Source: Candidatus Promineifilum breve (GTDB lineage Bacteria > Chloroflexota > Anaerolineae > Promineifilales > Promineifilaceae). From it: a DNA stretch of 64,000 nucleotides. The notes below the pieces were generated by a model. That model was given only the letters and a program-made list of their open reading frames with translations. It had not been told where the DNA came from and did no database searches. The position numbers and the translations under genes are program-made. How positions within the stretch are numbered: position 1 is the first letter of the stretch; each line of letters starts with the position of its first letter. Below, one piece after another: positions 8,606 to 18,400 of the stretch. The stretch spans positions 3,326,726-3,390,725 of the forward strand of contig NZ_LN890655.1 in assembly GCF_900066015.1 (NCBI RefSeq), written 5' to 3'.

Positions 8606-9689
8606 GCGCGCCCTGCATCAATTCACCGAGGGGGCCTACATCGGCGACGCGGTCAGCGACCAGGTTTTCGCCATCCAGCGCTGGCTGCACGATTTGGGCT
8701 TCGCCTCGGAGGTCTACGCCGAGCGCATCCAACCCGAACTGACGGGGCGGGTGCGGCCGGCCCGCGACTACCGGCCGGGGCCGGGCGAAAGCTGCCTCAT
8801 CCACCACCACGCCGTCGGCTCCGAGATCGCCGAGCGGCTGATGGCGATTGGCCTGCCGCAACTCCTCATCTACCACAACATCACCCCGCCCGAGTTCTTC
8901 GCCTTCACCGACCCGATTCTGGCGACCCATCTGCACAAGGGCCGCCGCCAACTGGAGGCCATGCGGCCCAACACGCTGTTGGCCCTGGGCGATTCCGGCT
9001 ACAACGCCCGTGAGTTGGCCGCCCTGGGCTACGACAAGACCGGCGTGTTGCCCATCGTCCTGGACGAAAGCCAGTTCCGCGCGCCGCTTAACGAGACGCT
9101 GGCCGCCGAATGCGCCGCCGCCCGGCCGCTGGTGCTGTTCGTCGGCCGCTTCGCGCCCAACAAGCGGCAGGAAGATCTGCTGAAGCTCCACCACTGCCTG
9201 CGGCGCATCCTGCCCACGGCGCGGCTGGCGCTGGTCGGCAATACCGATTTCACCGATTACGTGGCCTGGCTGCGGGCGCTGGCCGGCGATTTGGGGCTGG
9301 GCGATGACGCCGTGCGCATCACCGGCCACGTGAGCCACCGCGACATGATCACCTACTACCGCCGCGCCGACGTGTACGTGTCGATGAGCGAGCACGAGGG
9401 CTTCGGCAAGCCGCTGATCGAGAGCATGTATTGCGGCTTGCCGGTCGTGGCCTACGCTTCGACGGCCGTGCCCGACACGCTGGGCGAGGCGGGCATCCTC
9501 TTCCACCGCAAGGATTTCGAGGGGCTGGCCGAACTGATCGCCGCGCTGCTGGCCGATGAGCCGTTGCGGCGGCGGGTCATCGCTCGCCAGACCGGGCGGG
9601 TGCGCGCCTTTCTGGAGCCGCAGGTACGCCGGCAATGGGAAGCGCATTTGCAATCGGCCGGCCTCCTGCCGGGTGGGGCGGGGCAATGA
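8598..9689 (+). CDS. GT4-type glycosyltransferase (paralogue of 6357-7412)
   Basis: 363 residues. It aligns almost end to end with the product of 6357-7412: ALHQFTEGAYIGDAVSDQ at the N-terminus, HHHAVGSEI, LIYHNITPPEFF, FVGRFAPNKRQEDLLKL and SEHEGFGKPLIESMYCGLPV. The conserved FVGRFAPNKRQEDL and SEHEGFG motifs place it in GT4. The pair probably arose by duplication and now adds related sugars in the same glycan. It overlaps its neighbours at both ends (ATGA-type overlap at 9686). Confidence 0.88.
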   Translation: MAERALHQFTEGAYIGDAVSDQVFAIQRWLHDLGFASEVYAERIQPELTGRVRPARDYRPGPGESCLIHHHAVGSEIAERLMAIGLPQLLIYHNITPPEFFAFTDPILATHLHKGRRQLEAMRPNTLLALGDSGYNARELAALGYDKTGVLPIVLDESQFRAPLNETLAAECAAARPLVLFVGRFAPNKRQEDLLKLHHCLRRILPTARLALVGNTDFTDYVAWLRALAGDLGLGDDAVRITGHVSHRDMITYYRRADVYVSMSEHEGFGKPLIESMYCGLPVVAYASTAVPDTLGEAGILFHRKDFEGLAELIAALLADEPLRRRVIARQTGRVRAFLEPQVRRQWEAHLQSAGLLPGGAGQ

Positions 9690-10954
9690 GCGACACCCCC
9701 CTCCACGTGGCGTTTGTTACCCCGGCCTACCCGCCGCTGATGGGCGGTGGCGAGCGTTACGCCGCGGCGCTGGCTCGCGGGCTAGTGGCCGCCGGGGCGC
9801 GGGTCACGGTCGTCACCAGCGCCGCCACAACCGAGGCCGACCTGTGGCAAGGCGCGGCCGGCGCGTCGGATGCCATCGAGGACGGCGCGCGCGTCATCCG
9901 CTTGCCCGTGTTGCCCACCCCCCACGGCCGGCGCGGTCTGCTGTTGTGGCGCAAGGCGATGGTGCTGCTGTCGGCCTTGCCCGGCGATCAGGCGGCGTGG
10001 CTGACGGGCATGGCCCGGCGCGTGCCCGCCATCGACGGGCTGGCCGAGACGCTGGCCGGGTTGGCCGACGTTGACGTCTTTCATGCGTTTAACCTGTCCT
10101 GGGAACGGGCGATGGTGGCCGCCCACGCCCACAGTCGCGAGGTGGGCCGGCCGCTGTTCGTCACCCCCTTCCTGCATCTGGGCGAGGGCCACGACCGCGT
10201 GGCCCGCAACTCAACGATGGATCACCAGTTGCGCATCATGCGCGAAGCCGACCGCCTGCTGGTGCTGACGCGCGTCGAGGCCGACGGGCTGGCCCGCTAC
10301 GTCTATGGGCCGGAGCGCATCTCCGTCATCGGCGGCGGGGCCGACGCGCCGCCGGCCGACTTCGCCGCCTCGCCCTATTTCGCCGCCGACCACCCCGAAG
10401 CGCGCGGTGAATTCGGCCTCTACATCGGCCGCCACTCCTTCGACAAGGGCGCGCTCCATGCCGCCGACGCCGTGCGCGTGTTGCGGCGGCGCGGGCGGGA
10501 TATTGCCCTGCTGCTCATCGGCGCCTCCACGCCGGAGTTCGAGCGCTACCGGCGGCGGCTGTCGCCCGAAGATCGTGCCGCCATTCGGCCGCTGGGCGCG
10601 CTGTCCGACCGCGACAAGCACGCCGTGCTGAACCGGGCCAAATTCCTCATGTTGCCGTCGCGCAGTGATTCGTTCGGCATCGTCCTGCTGGAAGCGTGGG
10701 CGCATGGCGTGCCGGTCATCGCCGCCCGCGCCGGGGGCATTCCCGGTGTGGTCGACGACGGCGCGACGGGGCTGCTGGTGCCCTTCGCCGATGTGGATAA
10801 CCTGGCGATGGCCGCCGAGCGCATCCTGGGCGACCCGATGTTCGCCGAGCGTCTGGGCCGGCAGGGGCGCGAAAAGCTGGTGGCCGGCTATCATTGGGAC
10901 GTCGTCGTCGAACGGGTGCTCGGCCAGTACCGCGCTCTGCTGGACAAGTCGTAG
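9686..10954 (+). CDS. GT4-type glycosyltransferase
   Basis: 422 residues from ATG 9686, which forms an ATGA overlap with the upstream stop; an in-frame extension to 9635 is inside the previous gene. It opens with VAFVTPAYPPLMGGGERYAA, the GT4 acceptor-domain signature, and carries YIGRHSFDKGALHAADAV and PSRSDSFGIVLLEAWAHGVP in the donor domain. The RAGGIPGVVDDGATGLLVP stretch is typical of the family's C-terminus. A soluble or peripheral membrane enzyme acting on the growing oligosaccharide is expected. Confidence 0.9.
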   Translation: MSDTPLHVAFVTPAYPPLMGGGERYAAALARGLVAAGARVTVVTSAATTEADLWQGAAGASDAIEDGARVIRLPVLPTPHGRRGLLLWRKAMVLLSALPGDQAAWLTGMARRVPAIDGLAETLAGLADVDVFHAFNLSWERAMVAAHAHSREVGRPLFVTPFLHLGEGHDRVARNSTMDHQLRIMREADRLLVLTRVEADGLARYVYGPERISVIGGGADAPPADFAASPYFAADHPEARGEFGLYIGRHSFDKGALHAADAVRVLRRRGRDIALLLIGASTPEFERYRRRLSPEDRAAIRPLGALSDRDKHAVLNRAKFLMLPSRSDSFGIVLLEAWAHGVPVIAARAGGIPGVVDDGATGLLVPFADVDNLAMAAERILGDPMFAERLGRQGREKLVAGYHWDVVVERVLGQYRALLDKS

Positions 10955-10964
10955 TCGCCACGCC

Positions 10965-12248
10965 ATGCGTATCCTCCACCTCGTCCATCAGTACCCGCCC
11001 GACCACCTGGGCGGGACGGAACTCTATACGCGGGCGCTGGCCCGGCGGCAGGCGGCGGCCGGGAATGAGGTGGCCGTGTTCTGTCCGGAGGAAGGGGATG
11101 ATAGCGGCGAACCGGCCGTCGAGGATGGCGTGCGCGTCTATCGGGCGGGCGGTGGGCGGCGCGGGCGGCTGGCCGTTTTCCTGAGCCTGCTGGGTTCGGG
11201 CCGGCTGTCGGCGGCCTTCGATGCCGTACTGGCCGCCGAGCGGCCCGACGTTGTCCATGTGCAACATCTCATGGGCTTGCCCGTGGGCCTCATCGACACA
11301 CTGCGCGCCGCGGGCATCCCCTACGTCATCACGCTCCACGATTACTGGTACGGCTGCGCCAACGCCCAGCTATTGACCAATTACGATGCGTCCCTGTGCG
11401 CCGGGCCGAACGCGCGGTTCACCAATTGCGGCCGCTGCGCCCTGGCCCGCGCCGGGTTGGGCGGGCCGGCCGCGGCCGGATCGTTGCCCGCCCCGCTGAT
11501 GGCCCGGCGCTACCGGCTGCTGCGCGAGGTTTTCAGCGGCGCGGCCCAGGTGATGGCCTCCACACCGTTTGTGCTGCGCGCTTATGGCGGCATGGGTTTC
11601 CCCCTGGAGAAGGCTCGCGTCCTGCCCCTGGGCATTGACGTATCGGCCGCCGACGTGGCCGCCGCCCGGCGCGCCCGCGACCAAAAAGCGCCGGATGGGC
11701 CTTTTCGTGTCGGCTACGTCGGCGGGCTGAGCCGGCAAAAGGGCATTCATGTTTTGGTGGCGGCCATCAATCGGCTGCCGGCGGGCGTGACCTGCGCCAT
11801 CTATGGCCCGACCGACGCCTTTCCGGAGTACGTGGCCGAGTTGCGGCGGCTGGCGACCCACCCCGGCATCCGCTTCATGGGGCCGGTGGAGCGCGCGGCG
11901 CTGTGGCCGGCGTTGGGCGAGCTGGACGTGCTGGTCGCGCCGACGCTGTGGTACGAGACCTACGCGCTCATCGTCCACGAGGCATTTGCCGCCGGCCTGC
12001 CTGTGGTCGCCTCGCGGATCGGCGTGCTGCCGGATGTGGTGCGCGAGGGCGTGGACGGCCATCTCTTTCCGCCCGGCGACGCGGAGGCGCTGTCGGCCAT
12101 CCTGCGCCGTCTGATGGAACAACCGGACGAGCTCGCCGTTCTGCGCGCCGGACAGCCGGCCATCGTCACGATGGACAGCCATGCCGCTGAGATCGATGGC
12201 GTGTATCGCGCATTGCCGGCGGGCGTTAAGCCGATGCTCCGGCGCTAG
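10965..12248 (+). CDS. GT4-type glycosyltransferase
   Basis: 427 residues from ATG 10965; the longer in-frame reading from 10665 only shadows the preceding gene. It begins MRILHLVHQYPPDHLGGTE, a standard GT4 opening. A Cys-rich insert (HDYWYGCANAQLL, then CAGPN and NCGRCALA) is seen in a subfamily of GT4 enzymes and could bind a metal or form disulfides. The donor site has YVGGLSRQKGIHVL and TLWYETYALIVHEAFAAGLP. It is the last gene of the glycosyltransferase run and begins 10 nt after the previous stop. Confidence 0.88.
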   Translation: MRILHLVHQYPPDHLGGTELYTRALARRQAAAGNEVAVFCPEEGDDSGEPAVEDGVRVYRAGGGRRGRLAVFLSLLGSGRLSAAFDAVLAAERPDVVHVQHLMGLPVGLIDTLRAAGIPYVITLHDYWYGCANAQLLTNYDASLCAGPNARFTNCGRCALARAGLGGPAAAGSLPAPLMARRYRLLREVFSGAAQVMASTPFVLRAYGGMGFPLEKARVLPLGIDVSAADVAAARRARDQKAPDGPFRVGYVGGLSRQKGIHVLVAAINRLPAGVTCAIYGPTDAFPEYVAELRRLATHPGIRFMGPVERAALWPALGELDVLVAPTLWYETYALIVHEAFAAGLPVVASRIGVLPDVVREGVDGHLFPPGDAEALSAILRRLMEQPDELAVLRAGQPAIVTMDSHAAEIDGVYRALPAGVKPMLRR

Positions 12249-12298
12249 GTGCAGGGCCTTCTCCCCTTCGTGTTCTTCTCAATGATCTCTGTGTCCGC

Positions 12299-12327
12299 TT
12301 GTCATTCCCCGCCGCCTACAGTACGAT
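12299..12327 (+). promoter_or_regulatory. Candidate sigma-70 promoter for the DinB gene
   Basis: TTGTCA (12299-12304), a 17-nt spacer and TACGAT (12322-12327) lie 40 nt upstream of ATG 12367. Spacing is ideal and four to five positions of each hexamer match consensus. It would start transcription near 12334 and separate the DinB gene from the glycosyltransferase operon. Not experimentally shown. Confidence 0.45.
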
Positions 12328-12366
12328 CATGCCCGATCCCAATTCGCATTGGAGAGGAGTCGCGGT

Positions 12367-13401
12367 ATGGAATCGACCGACACCCCCATCACCCCCCAGC
12401 GAGCGCAATTGCTGGGCCAACTGGCCGCCGAGCGCGCCTTCTTGCTCCTCCGCCTGGAAGGGGTCGGCGAAGAGGCGTTGACCCACGACCCGGTCTTCGA
12501 GGGCTGGACGATCGCCGGTCTGTTGGCCCATCTGGCCTACTGGGACGCCTTCGCCGCCGACCGCCTGATGAAGCTGGCCGAGGGCCGGGTGAGTGACATC
12601 CGCCCGCTGGACAGCCACGACACCATCGAGGGGCGCAATCAGGCGATGCAAGCGCGCTTCGCCGGCCTGACCTTCTCTCAGGGGCTGGCGATGTCCCAGA
12701 AGGAGCGGCGCGGCCTGCGTCTGGCCCTCGCTCGCGTGACCGACGCCATGCTGGAGACCCCCGTCCGGCTGCGGCCCGGCCGGCAGAGCACGCCGCGCAT
12801 CTGGGCGCGCTGGTCCGCCCGCCACGACGCCCAACACGCCGCCGATCTGGCGCGCTGGCGGGCCAATTACCCGCCCAATCATCCCTCGCTGCGCGTCATC
12901 CACCGCGACCTGTTGCCGCCGCTTCTCAGCCTGTCGCGCCACGAGTTTATGGCCTTGGCCGCCCTGATCCCCGCCGCCGAGCGCGAGACGCGGCCAATCG
13001 AGGGGCAATGGACGCTCAAGCAAGTCATGGGCCATATCATCGATTATGAAATGATGGGCATTGTCGCCCTGGCCGCTATCGACGCCGGGCGCGAGCCGGA
13101 ATACGAGAGCACCATCCCCGATTCCGATGCCTTCAACAGTTTACAGGCTGATGGTTGGCAGGCGCGGCCGTGGGCCGAGGTGTGGTCGCTTCACCAACAA
13201 GTGCGGCAGACGCTGCGGCAACTGGCCGGCCGGCTCGATGACGCGGCGCTGGCCCGGCCGTTCGTGGCCCCCTGGCTGGGCACGACGACGGCCTGCGGCT
13301 TCCTGCTCGACATGGCCCAGCACGAGCAGGAACATGCCGACGATCTGCGCCGGGTACTGGGCGTGAAGCCTCTGCCGCGCCGCCTGGGCCGGGCCGGTTA
13401 A
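12367..13401 (+). CDS. Double DinB-domain protein
   Basis: 344 residues from ATG 12367; GGAGAGGAG sits 6-7 nt upstream, so this is preferred over a TTG at 12349. Two four-helix DinB-like domains follow one another. Domain 1 has LLAHLAYWD and RHDAQHAADL; domain 2 has VMGHIIDYE and QHEQEHADDL. Each keeps the three-His metal site typical of DinB/YfiT metal-dependent hydrolases or thiol-dependent transferases. Tandem fusion is less common than single-domain members (~160 residues). Possible roles are bacillithiol/mycothiol-type transfer or detoxification; the substrate is unknown. Confidence 0.82.
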   Translation: MESTDTPITPQRAQLLGQLAAERAFLLLRLEGVGEEALTHDPVFEGWTIAGLLAHLAYWDAFAADRLMKLAEGRVSDIRPLDSHDTIEGRNQAMQARFAGLTFSQGLAMSQKERRGLRLALARVTDAMLETPVRLRPGRQSTPRIWARWSARHDAQHAADLARWRANYPPNHPSLRVIHRDLLPPLLSLSRHEFMALAALIPAAERETRPIEGQWTLKQVMGHIIDYEMMGIVALAAIDAGREPEYESTIPDSDAFNSLQADGWQARPWAEVWSLHQQVRQTLRQLAGRLDDAALARPFVAPWLGTTTACGFLLDMAQHEQEHADDLRRVLGVKPLPRRLGRAG

Positions 13402-13415
13402 GGTTTGCCGGGGCC

Positions 13416-14168
13416 ATGCGTGAGCAACTAGAGCGGCAGGCCGGGGTGCTGCGCTCGTTGGCGATCTACTATGCCCCCGGCCGGGTGCGCCGCCTGAGCC
13501 GCTTCTATGCCCCCTTCATCCGCCCCGGCGACCTCTGTTTCGACGTGGGCGCCCACGTGGGCAACCGTGTGGCCGCCTGGCGGCGGCTGGGGGCGCGGGT
13601 GGTGGCCGTGGAGCCGCAGAGCCACCTGCACGGCTGGTTGCGCCGCCTCTATGGCCGTTCACCCGACGTGACGCTGGTTCCCTTCGCCGTGGGGGCCGCG
13701 CCGGGGACGGCCGTCCTGCGCCACGACCCGCGCAATCCGACCGTCTCCAGCCTGTCCGATGAATGGATCGCCGCCGTGGGCCGCGATCCGTCGTTTGCCG
13801 GGGTCAGCTGGTGGGCCGCCGAGACCGTGCCGGTGACGACGCTCGACGCGCTCATCGCCCAATACGGCCGCCCCGTCCTATGCAAAATCGACGTCGAGGG
13901 GTTCGAGGCCGAGGTCTTGCGCGGCCTCGGCCAACCGCTGCCGGTCATCGCCTTTGAGTACATCCCGGCGGCCATGAGCGTCGCCGCGAACTGTCTGGCC
14001 GAGTTGGCCCGGCTGGGGGCGTATGAGTTCAACTGGTTCAGCGGCGAGAGCCACCGCTGGGCGTCGCCGGGCTGGCTGAGCGCCGCGACGATGGGCCGGC
14101 GATTGGCGGAGTTGGCCGCCGGGCGCGCTTCCGGCGATGTGTTTGCCCGCCTGGTCTCAGTCGCCTGA
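13416..14168 (+). CDS. FkbM-family methyltransferase
   Basis: 250 residues. The SAM-binding loop is CFDVGAHVGNRV near residue 38, followed by VVAVEPQ, and the late motif CKIDVEGFEAEVLRGL is diagnostic of FkbM enzymes. Unlike the FkbM protein at 4439 it has no N-terminal extension. FkbM proteins commonly methylate sugars of exopolysaccharide or glycolipid, which fits the glycan cluster upstream. Its last 12 nt overlap the convergent MFS gene. Confidence 0.88.
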   Translation: MREQLERQAGVLRSLAIYYAPGRVRRLSRFYAPFIRPGDLCFDVGAHVGNRVAAWRRLGARVVAVEPQSHLHGWLRRLYGRSPDVTLVPFAVGAAPGTAVLRHDPRNPTVSSLSDEWIAAVGRDPSFAGVSWWAAETVPVTTLDALIAQYGRPVLCKIDVEGFEAEVLRGLGQPLPVIAFEYIPAAMSVAANCLAELARLGAYEFNWFSGESHRWASPGWLSAATMGRRLAELAAGRASGDVFARLVSVA

Positions 14169-15413
14169 GGCCGGGGCGTGGGCCAGGGCGCGCGGCGACT
14201 TCGCGGCGTGGGACGTATAGAATAGCCACAACCCGACCGCCGACAACAGCCCCACCCCGCCAAAGACCAGCCAGGGCAGCGCCGGTAGTTGCCGTTGCGC
14301 CGCCACATCGACCAGCGAACCGCCCAGCACGTGGCCCAGCCCGCCGCCGACGGCCATCGCCAGCGAGCCGACGCCGAAGTAGGCCCCGCGCGCCCGGTCG
14401 TCGGCCATCTCGGCCGTCACCGTCTGGGCGCTGGGCGTCGCCAGCACCGAGCCGAGGGAGAAGAAGAACAGGCTGACGTAGAAGGCCACGACCGTCTGGC
14501 TGAGGGCCACCAGCCCCATGCCCAGGGCCATGCTGATCATGCCGGCGATGATCGTCGGCGTCGGCCGCAGGTAGCGCTGGGCCAGCCGCAACGCGGGCAC
14601 TTGCAGCACAATCGCCAGCACGGCGCTGACCGTGAACATGATGCCGACGCTGCTGTCCAGCCCGGTCAGATGCTTGATCTGCAACGGCATGGCGATGGAC
14701 AACTGCACCCACATGAACCAGTAGCCCATCATCAGGACGGTGAAGGCGACGAAGGGCAGGTCGCGCCCGGCCAGCCGCAGCCCGGCCCGCATCGTCTGCG
14801 GCGTGGAGCAGACGCTAATCGGCGGCAGAAAGGCCAACGTCACGAAGAAGGCCATCATAAAGAACGCCGCCGAACCCAGACCGACCATCTGGAAGTCGTA
14901 ACGGATCAGGAACGCGCCGATGAGCGGGCCAATGGTGCGGGCCACGTTTTGCAGGATGCCCAGGCGGCCGTAGAGTTCGCTTAGCTGCTCTTCGGGGGCC
15001 AGCGCGGCCAGCGTCGCCCGTTGCGGCGCGTCGAACAGCGCCCCGCCGATGGCCGCCAGGAAGCCCGACAGCATCAGCAGCCAGGGCACGGCGGCGTACC
15101 CCATGATGACAAAACTGACGGCGCGAATGAGCACCCCGGCCAGGATCAGCCGCTTGGGGCCGAAGCGGTCGGCCAGCGCCCCGCCGAAGACGGTCAGGCC
15201 CTGCTGGGCGAATTGGCGCACGGCCAGCACCAGGCCGATGTAGGCCGCCGCCCAGCCCAGCTTATCGACGTAATGGACGGAGACCAGGGGAATGATCAGG
15301 AAGAAGCCCGCGTTCATCAAGAAGGTCACCGCGAATACGGTGTAGAGTCCGCGGCGGCGGGCGGCCGGGGACAGATCGCTGACAGACTGTTGCATAATGG
15401 TTGATTTTACCAC
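14157..15413 (-). CDS. Major facilitator superfamily transporter
   Basis: 418 residues with about 12 hydrophobic helices. The loop between helices 2 and 3 reads GALADRFGPKRLILAG, the MFS signature motif A. Other MFS marks are the central cytoplasmic loop and the paired six-helix halves. It resembles drug-efflux-type permeases (YajR/MDR-like) in general pattern, but no substrate can be assigned. Two starts are possible: GTG at 15413 and ATG at 15395; neither has a clear ribosome binding site. It overlaps the convergent FkbM gene by 12 nt. Confidence 0.85.
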   Translation of the reverse strand: MVKSTIMQQSVSDLSPAARRRGLYTVFAVTFLMNAGFFLIIPLVSVHYVDKLGWAAAYIGLVLAVRQFAQQGLTVFGGALADRFGPKRLILAGVLIRAVSFVIMGYAAVPWLLMLSGFLAAIGGALFDAPQRATLAALAPEEQLSELYGRLGILQNVARTIGPLIGAFLIRYDFQMVGLGSAAFFMMAFFVTLAFLPPISVCSTPQTMRAGLRLAGRDLPFVAFTVLMMGYWFMWVQLSIAMPLQIKHLTGLDSSVGIMFTVSAVLAIVLQVPALRLAQRYLRPTPTIIAGMISMALGMGLVALSQTVVAFYVSLFFFSLGSVLATPSAQTVTAEMADDRARGAYFGVGSLAMAVGGGLGHVLGGSLVDVAAQRQLPALPWLVFGGVGLLSAVGLWLFYTSHAAKSPRALAHAPASGD

Positions 15414-15419
15414 AAATCA

Positions 15420-15482
15420 GACCGGACAGGTCGGCGGGCGGCGTCTGTTCAATCGTTGCTAAGCCCGCCGGCCTGTCCGGTC
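15420..15482 (-). terminator. Long hairpin downstream of the kinase gene
   Basis: Arms 15420-15439 and 15463-15482 form a 20-bp stem with one mismatch (GACCGGACAGG outer part) and a 23-nt loop, 7 nt after the kinase stop on the minus strand. No long T run follows, so it may stabilise the 3' end or act as a Rho-type/processing signal rather than as an intrinsic terminator. Confidence 0.5.
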
Positions 15483-15489
15483 GGAGAAG

Positions 15490-18400
15490 TTAAGGGCAGA
15501 GGGGATTGCCGACGTCGGCCCAGGTGTTGGCCTGAGTGCCGGAGGCCGTGGCCGGGAAGGTGGCCGTGTCGCCGGTGTAGAAGACCTCGGCCATGAGGCC
15601 AAACGGGTTCGTCAGCGCGCCCAGTTCGGCCGTGGCGTCGATGGACAGTTCGACCGCCCATTGCCCGCTGCCCGGCTCGCCCACGACCGATGTCCAGTTG
15701 GTGGAGGTGAAGTTGGAGTTCCATGCCTGGCCGTCGGCGTTGCTGCCAATGCCGGCCCATATCAATCGCGAACCGTCGCGGTTGACCTGGAAGAAGCGAT
15801 CGGCCGTGTCCGGGTCGCCGCCGTTGTTGGTCGTGTCGATGTAGAGGCGGGCCGAATCGGCCGGGTCGTTCACGTTGTCATTGATGAGATAGGCGAAATA
15901 GAGGCGGCTCGCGTCGCGCACGCCGTAGACGCGGACGATGCGCTCCGGCCCCACCACCGCCGGCTGGAAGGTGAAGAGGGGCGTGCCCGGCCACTCGGTG
16001 CCGATGTTGAGCGTGCCGTCGAGAGTGGGCGGGGCCAGCACACAGGTCAGAGTGATGGCCGGCGCGGCGGTCGTGGGCGTGGGCGAGATGGTCGCGGTCG
16101 GGGTGGCCGTCGGCGTGGCCGTGGCCGTGCCGGTGGCGGTCACCGTGGCGCTGGCCGTGCCCGTCGGGGTGATCGACGGGGTGGCCGTCCAGGTGGCTGT
16201 CGGCGGCAGCACCGTCAGCGTCGGCGTCTGGGGCGTCACGGTAGGCGGATTGGGCACCAGCGGGTCAGTCCCCTGGGCCACTTCCAGCCCGTCGGAAATG
16301 CCGTCGCCGTCGCCATCGGGCGAGCGCGGGTTGGTCTTGTGTGTGTTGACCTCGTCGAAATCGCTCAGGATGTCGGCGTCGGTGTCGCGGTTGCGCGGGT
16401 CGGTGGAGTAGATGAGCACCTCATCGCCGTCGTTCAGGCCATCGGCATCGGTGTCGGGATTATTGTTTTCGGTGTTCAGGAGGGATTCCTGCCTATCGGC
16501 CAAACGGTCGCCGTCGGTATCCCCATCCACGGTCTGGGTGCCGGCCACGTTGGTGGCGGCGCTGATCTGGGTCGCCACGACCATCGTCTGCGCCGCCGCG
16601 ACCGAGGTCTGGGTGGCGGCCATGAATTCAAACGAAAGCGTGGGCGTGGGCGTGGCGGTGGCGCCGATGCCCAGGAAGCGCCCCCAATTGGAAAACAACA
16701 ACATACCGCCTAACGCGCAGAGGAAGATGGCTAAAAAGGCCGCGCCATAGACCACGGGGGAGGGCAACAGGGCGCGCACGTGGGCCTCGCCGGGCAGCGC
16801 GCGGCGGCCGCCCTCGGCCCCCACCACCTCGACCTCGAAGGGGTAAACGTCGCCCTCGCCGAACCAATTCGTCTCGCGCGGCTCCAGCGCCAACTCGATA
16901 TTGGCCGATTGGTTGGGTTGCAGGGTGATGCGGTCGCGCTCGCCGCGAAAGCGGATGACTTGTTGCAGATCGCGGCCGGTCACCTTGAACTCGGTCGCCT
17001 TATTGCCGTTGTTGTGAATGGTCACCAGCGTGCGCCCCGGAACGCGCAGCTCGGTCGGCTCCATGACCGCCTCGAAGCTCACGAAGCCGCTGACGGTCAG
17101 GGCGGCGCTGACGCCGATCTTGGCCTCCGGGTAGTGCTGCGAGACCACCTCGAACCGCACGCGCTGCCGGCCGGAGGGAACGCCTCGCCCGCGCGGCGGG
17201 CTGATGGTGATGGGCACGGAGACCGTCTGGCGCGGCGGCACGGTGATGAACTCGGCCGGTTCCTCGACCCAACTCGGATCGAGACCCCGCACGCGCACCG
17301 TCACCTTGTCTTCCACGTCGCCGCGATTCTCCACGTCGACTTTCACCTCGACCCGCTGGCCGGGGTCGGCGGTGATGGTGTTGCGGGCCAGGTGGAGGGC
17401 GAGCGGCGCGTCGGCCCCGGCCGGCGGCAGGGTCGGTTGTTCGGCCACCACGGCCCCGGACGAAGAGGCCGAGCCGGACGCGGGCGGCGCGGCCGAAGGT
17501 GGTGCGGCCGAAGGTGGTACGGCCGATGGCGGTACGGCCGAGGCAACCGCCCCAGCCCCCAACCCGATCAATCCGGGCGTGATGGGCGCGGAAATCGGCT
17601 CGACCTGTTTGGCCTGGGGGTCGGCCACCGGCGTCTCCGGCCCCTCCAGCAGCATCTCATACGGGCCGATGCGCAACAGGGAACCAACGGATAGGGGCGT
17701 CGGCTCTTCCGGCCGCAGGCGGTGCTCATTGAGCCACGTGCCATTGACGCCGCCCAGATCGACCGCCTCCCAGCCCAGCGAAGTGGCCTGCAAGCGCGTG
17801 TGGTGGCGCGAAACGCCGTCGGCGGGCAGCACAATGTCGTTGTCCAGATTGCGCCCCAGGGTGATGACCGCCCGCGTCAAGGGCACAATGCTGTCCTGGT
17901 GGCCGGGGGTGTGGATGTGCAGCTCAAAACCGGCCGGCGGCTCGGCCACCTGATCGAGGATGTCCAGTTCCTGATGCAGCATGACCCGCGTCGGCAAGCC
18001 CTCCAGGGCCACGAAGGCGCTCCGCAGGGCGTCGGCCATCTCCGCGCCGCTGGCGAAACGATCAGCCGGCGATTTAGCCAGGGCGCGCACCAGCAGCGAA
18101 TCGATAATCGGCGGCACTTCGGGCCGCAGGCTGCTGACGGGCGGCGGCTGAACGCCGTTGCGATGGGCGGCGATGGCCTCGGACAGCGTCTGGAAGGTGA
18201 ACGGCATCTTGTTGGCGATCAACTCGTAGAGCACGACGCCCAGCGAGTAAAGGTCGGAGCGGCTATCCAGTTCGCGCCCCTCGCATTGCTCCGGCGACAT
18301 GTAGGTCGGTGTGCCGACGGTGGCCCCACTCTGGGTCAGGCTGACCCCCTCTTGCAGCTTCACCAGCCCGAAATCGGTCAGCAGGGCGCGGAACGGTTGC

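Noticed and set aside
10665-10964. N-terminal extension of the glycosyltransferase at 10965
   Set aside because: These 100 codons are a frame-shifted copy of the end of the preceding gene and do not resemble GT4.
14289-15404. Plus-strand frames opposite the MFS gene
   Set aside because: Antisense to conserved MFS helices; rich in H, Q and R, as expected of shadow frames.
15661-17694. Large plus-strand frames opposite the kinase gene
   Set aside because: They are antisense to clear FHA, TSP3 and CBM9-like codons of the kinase.
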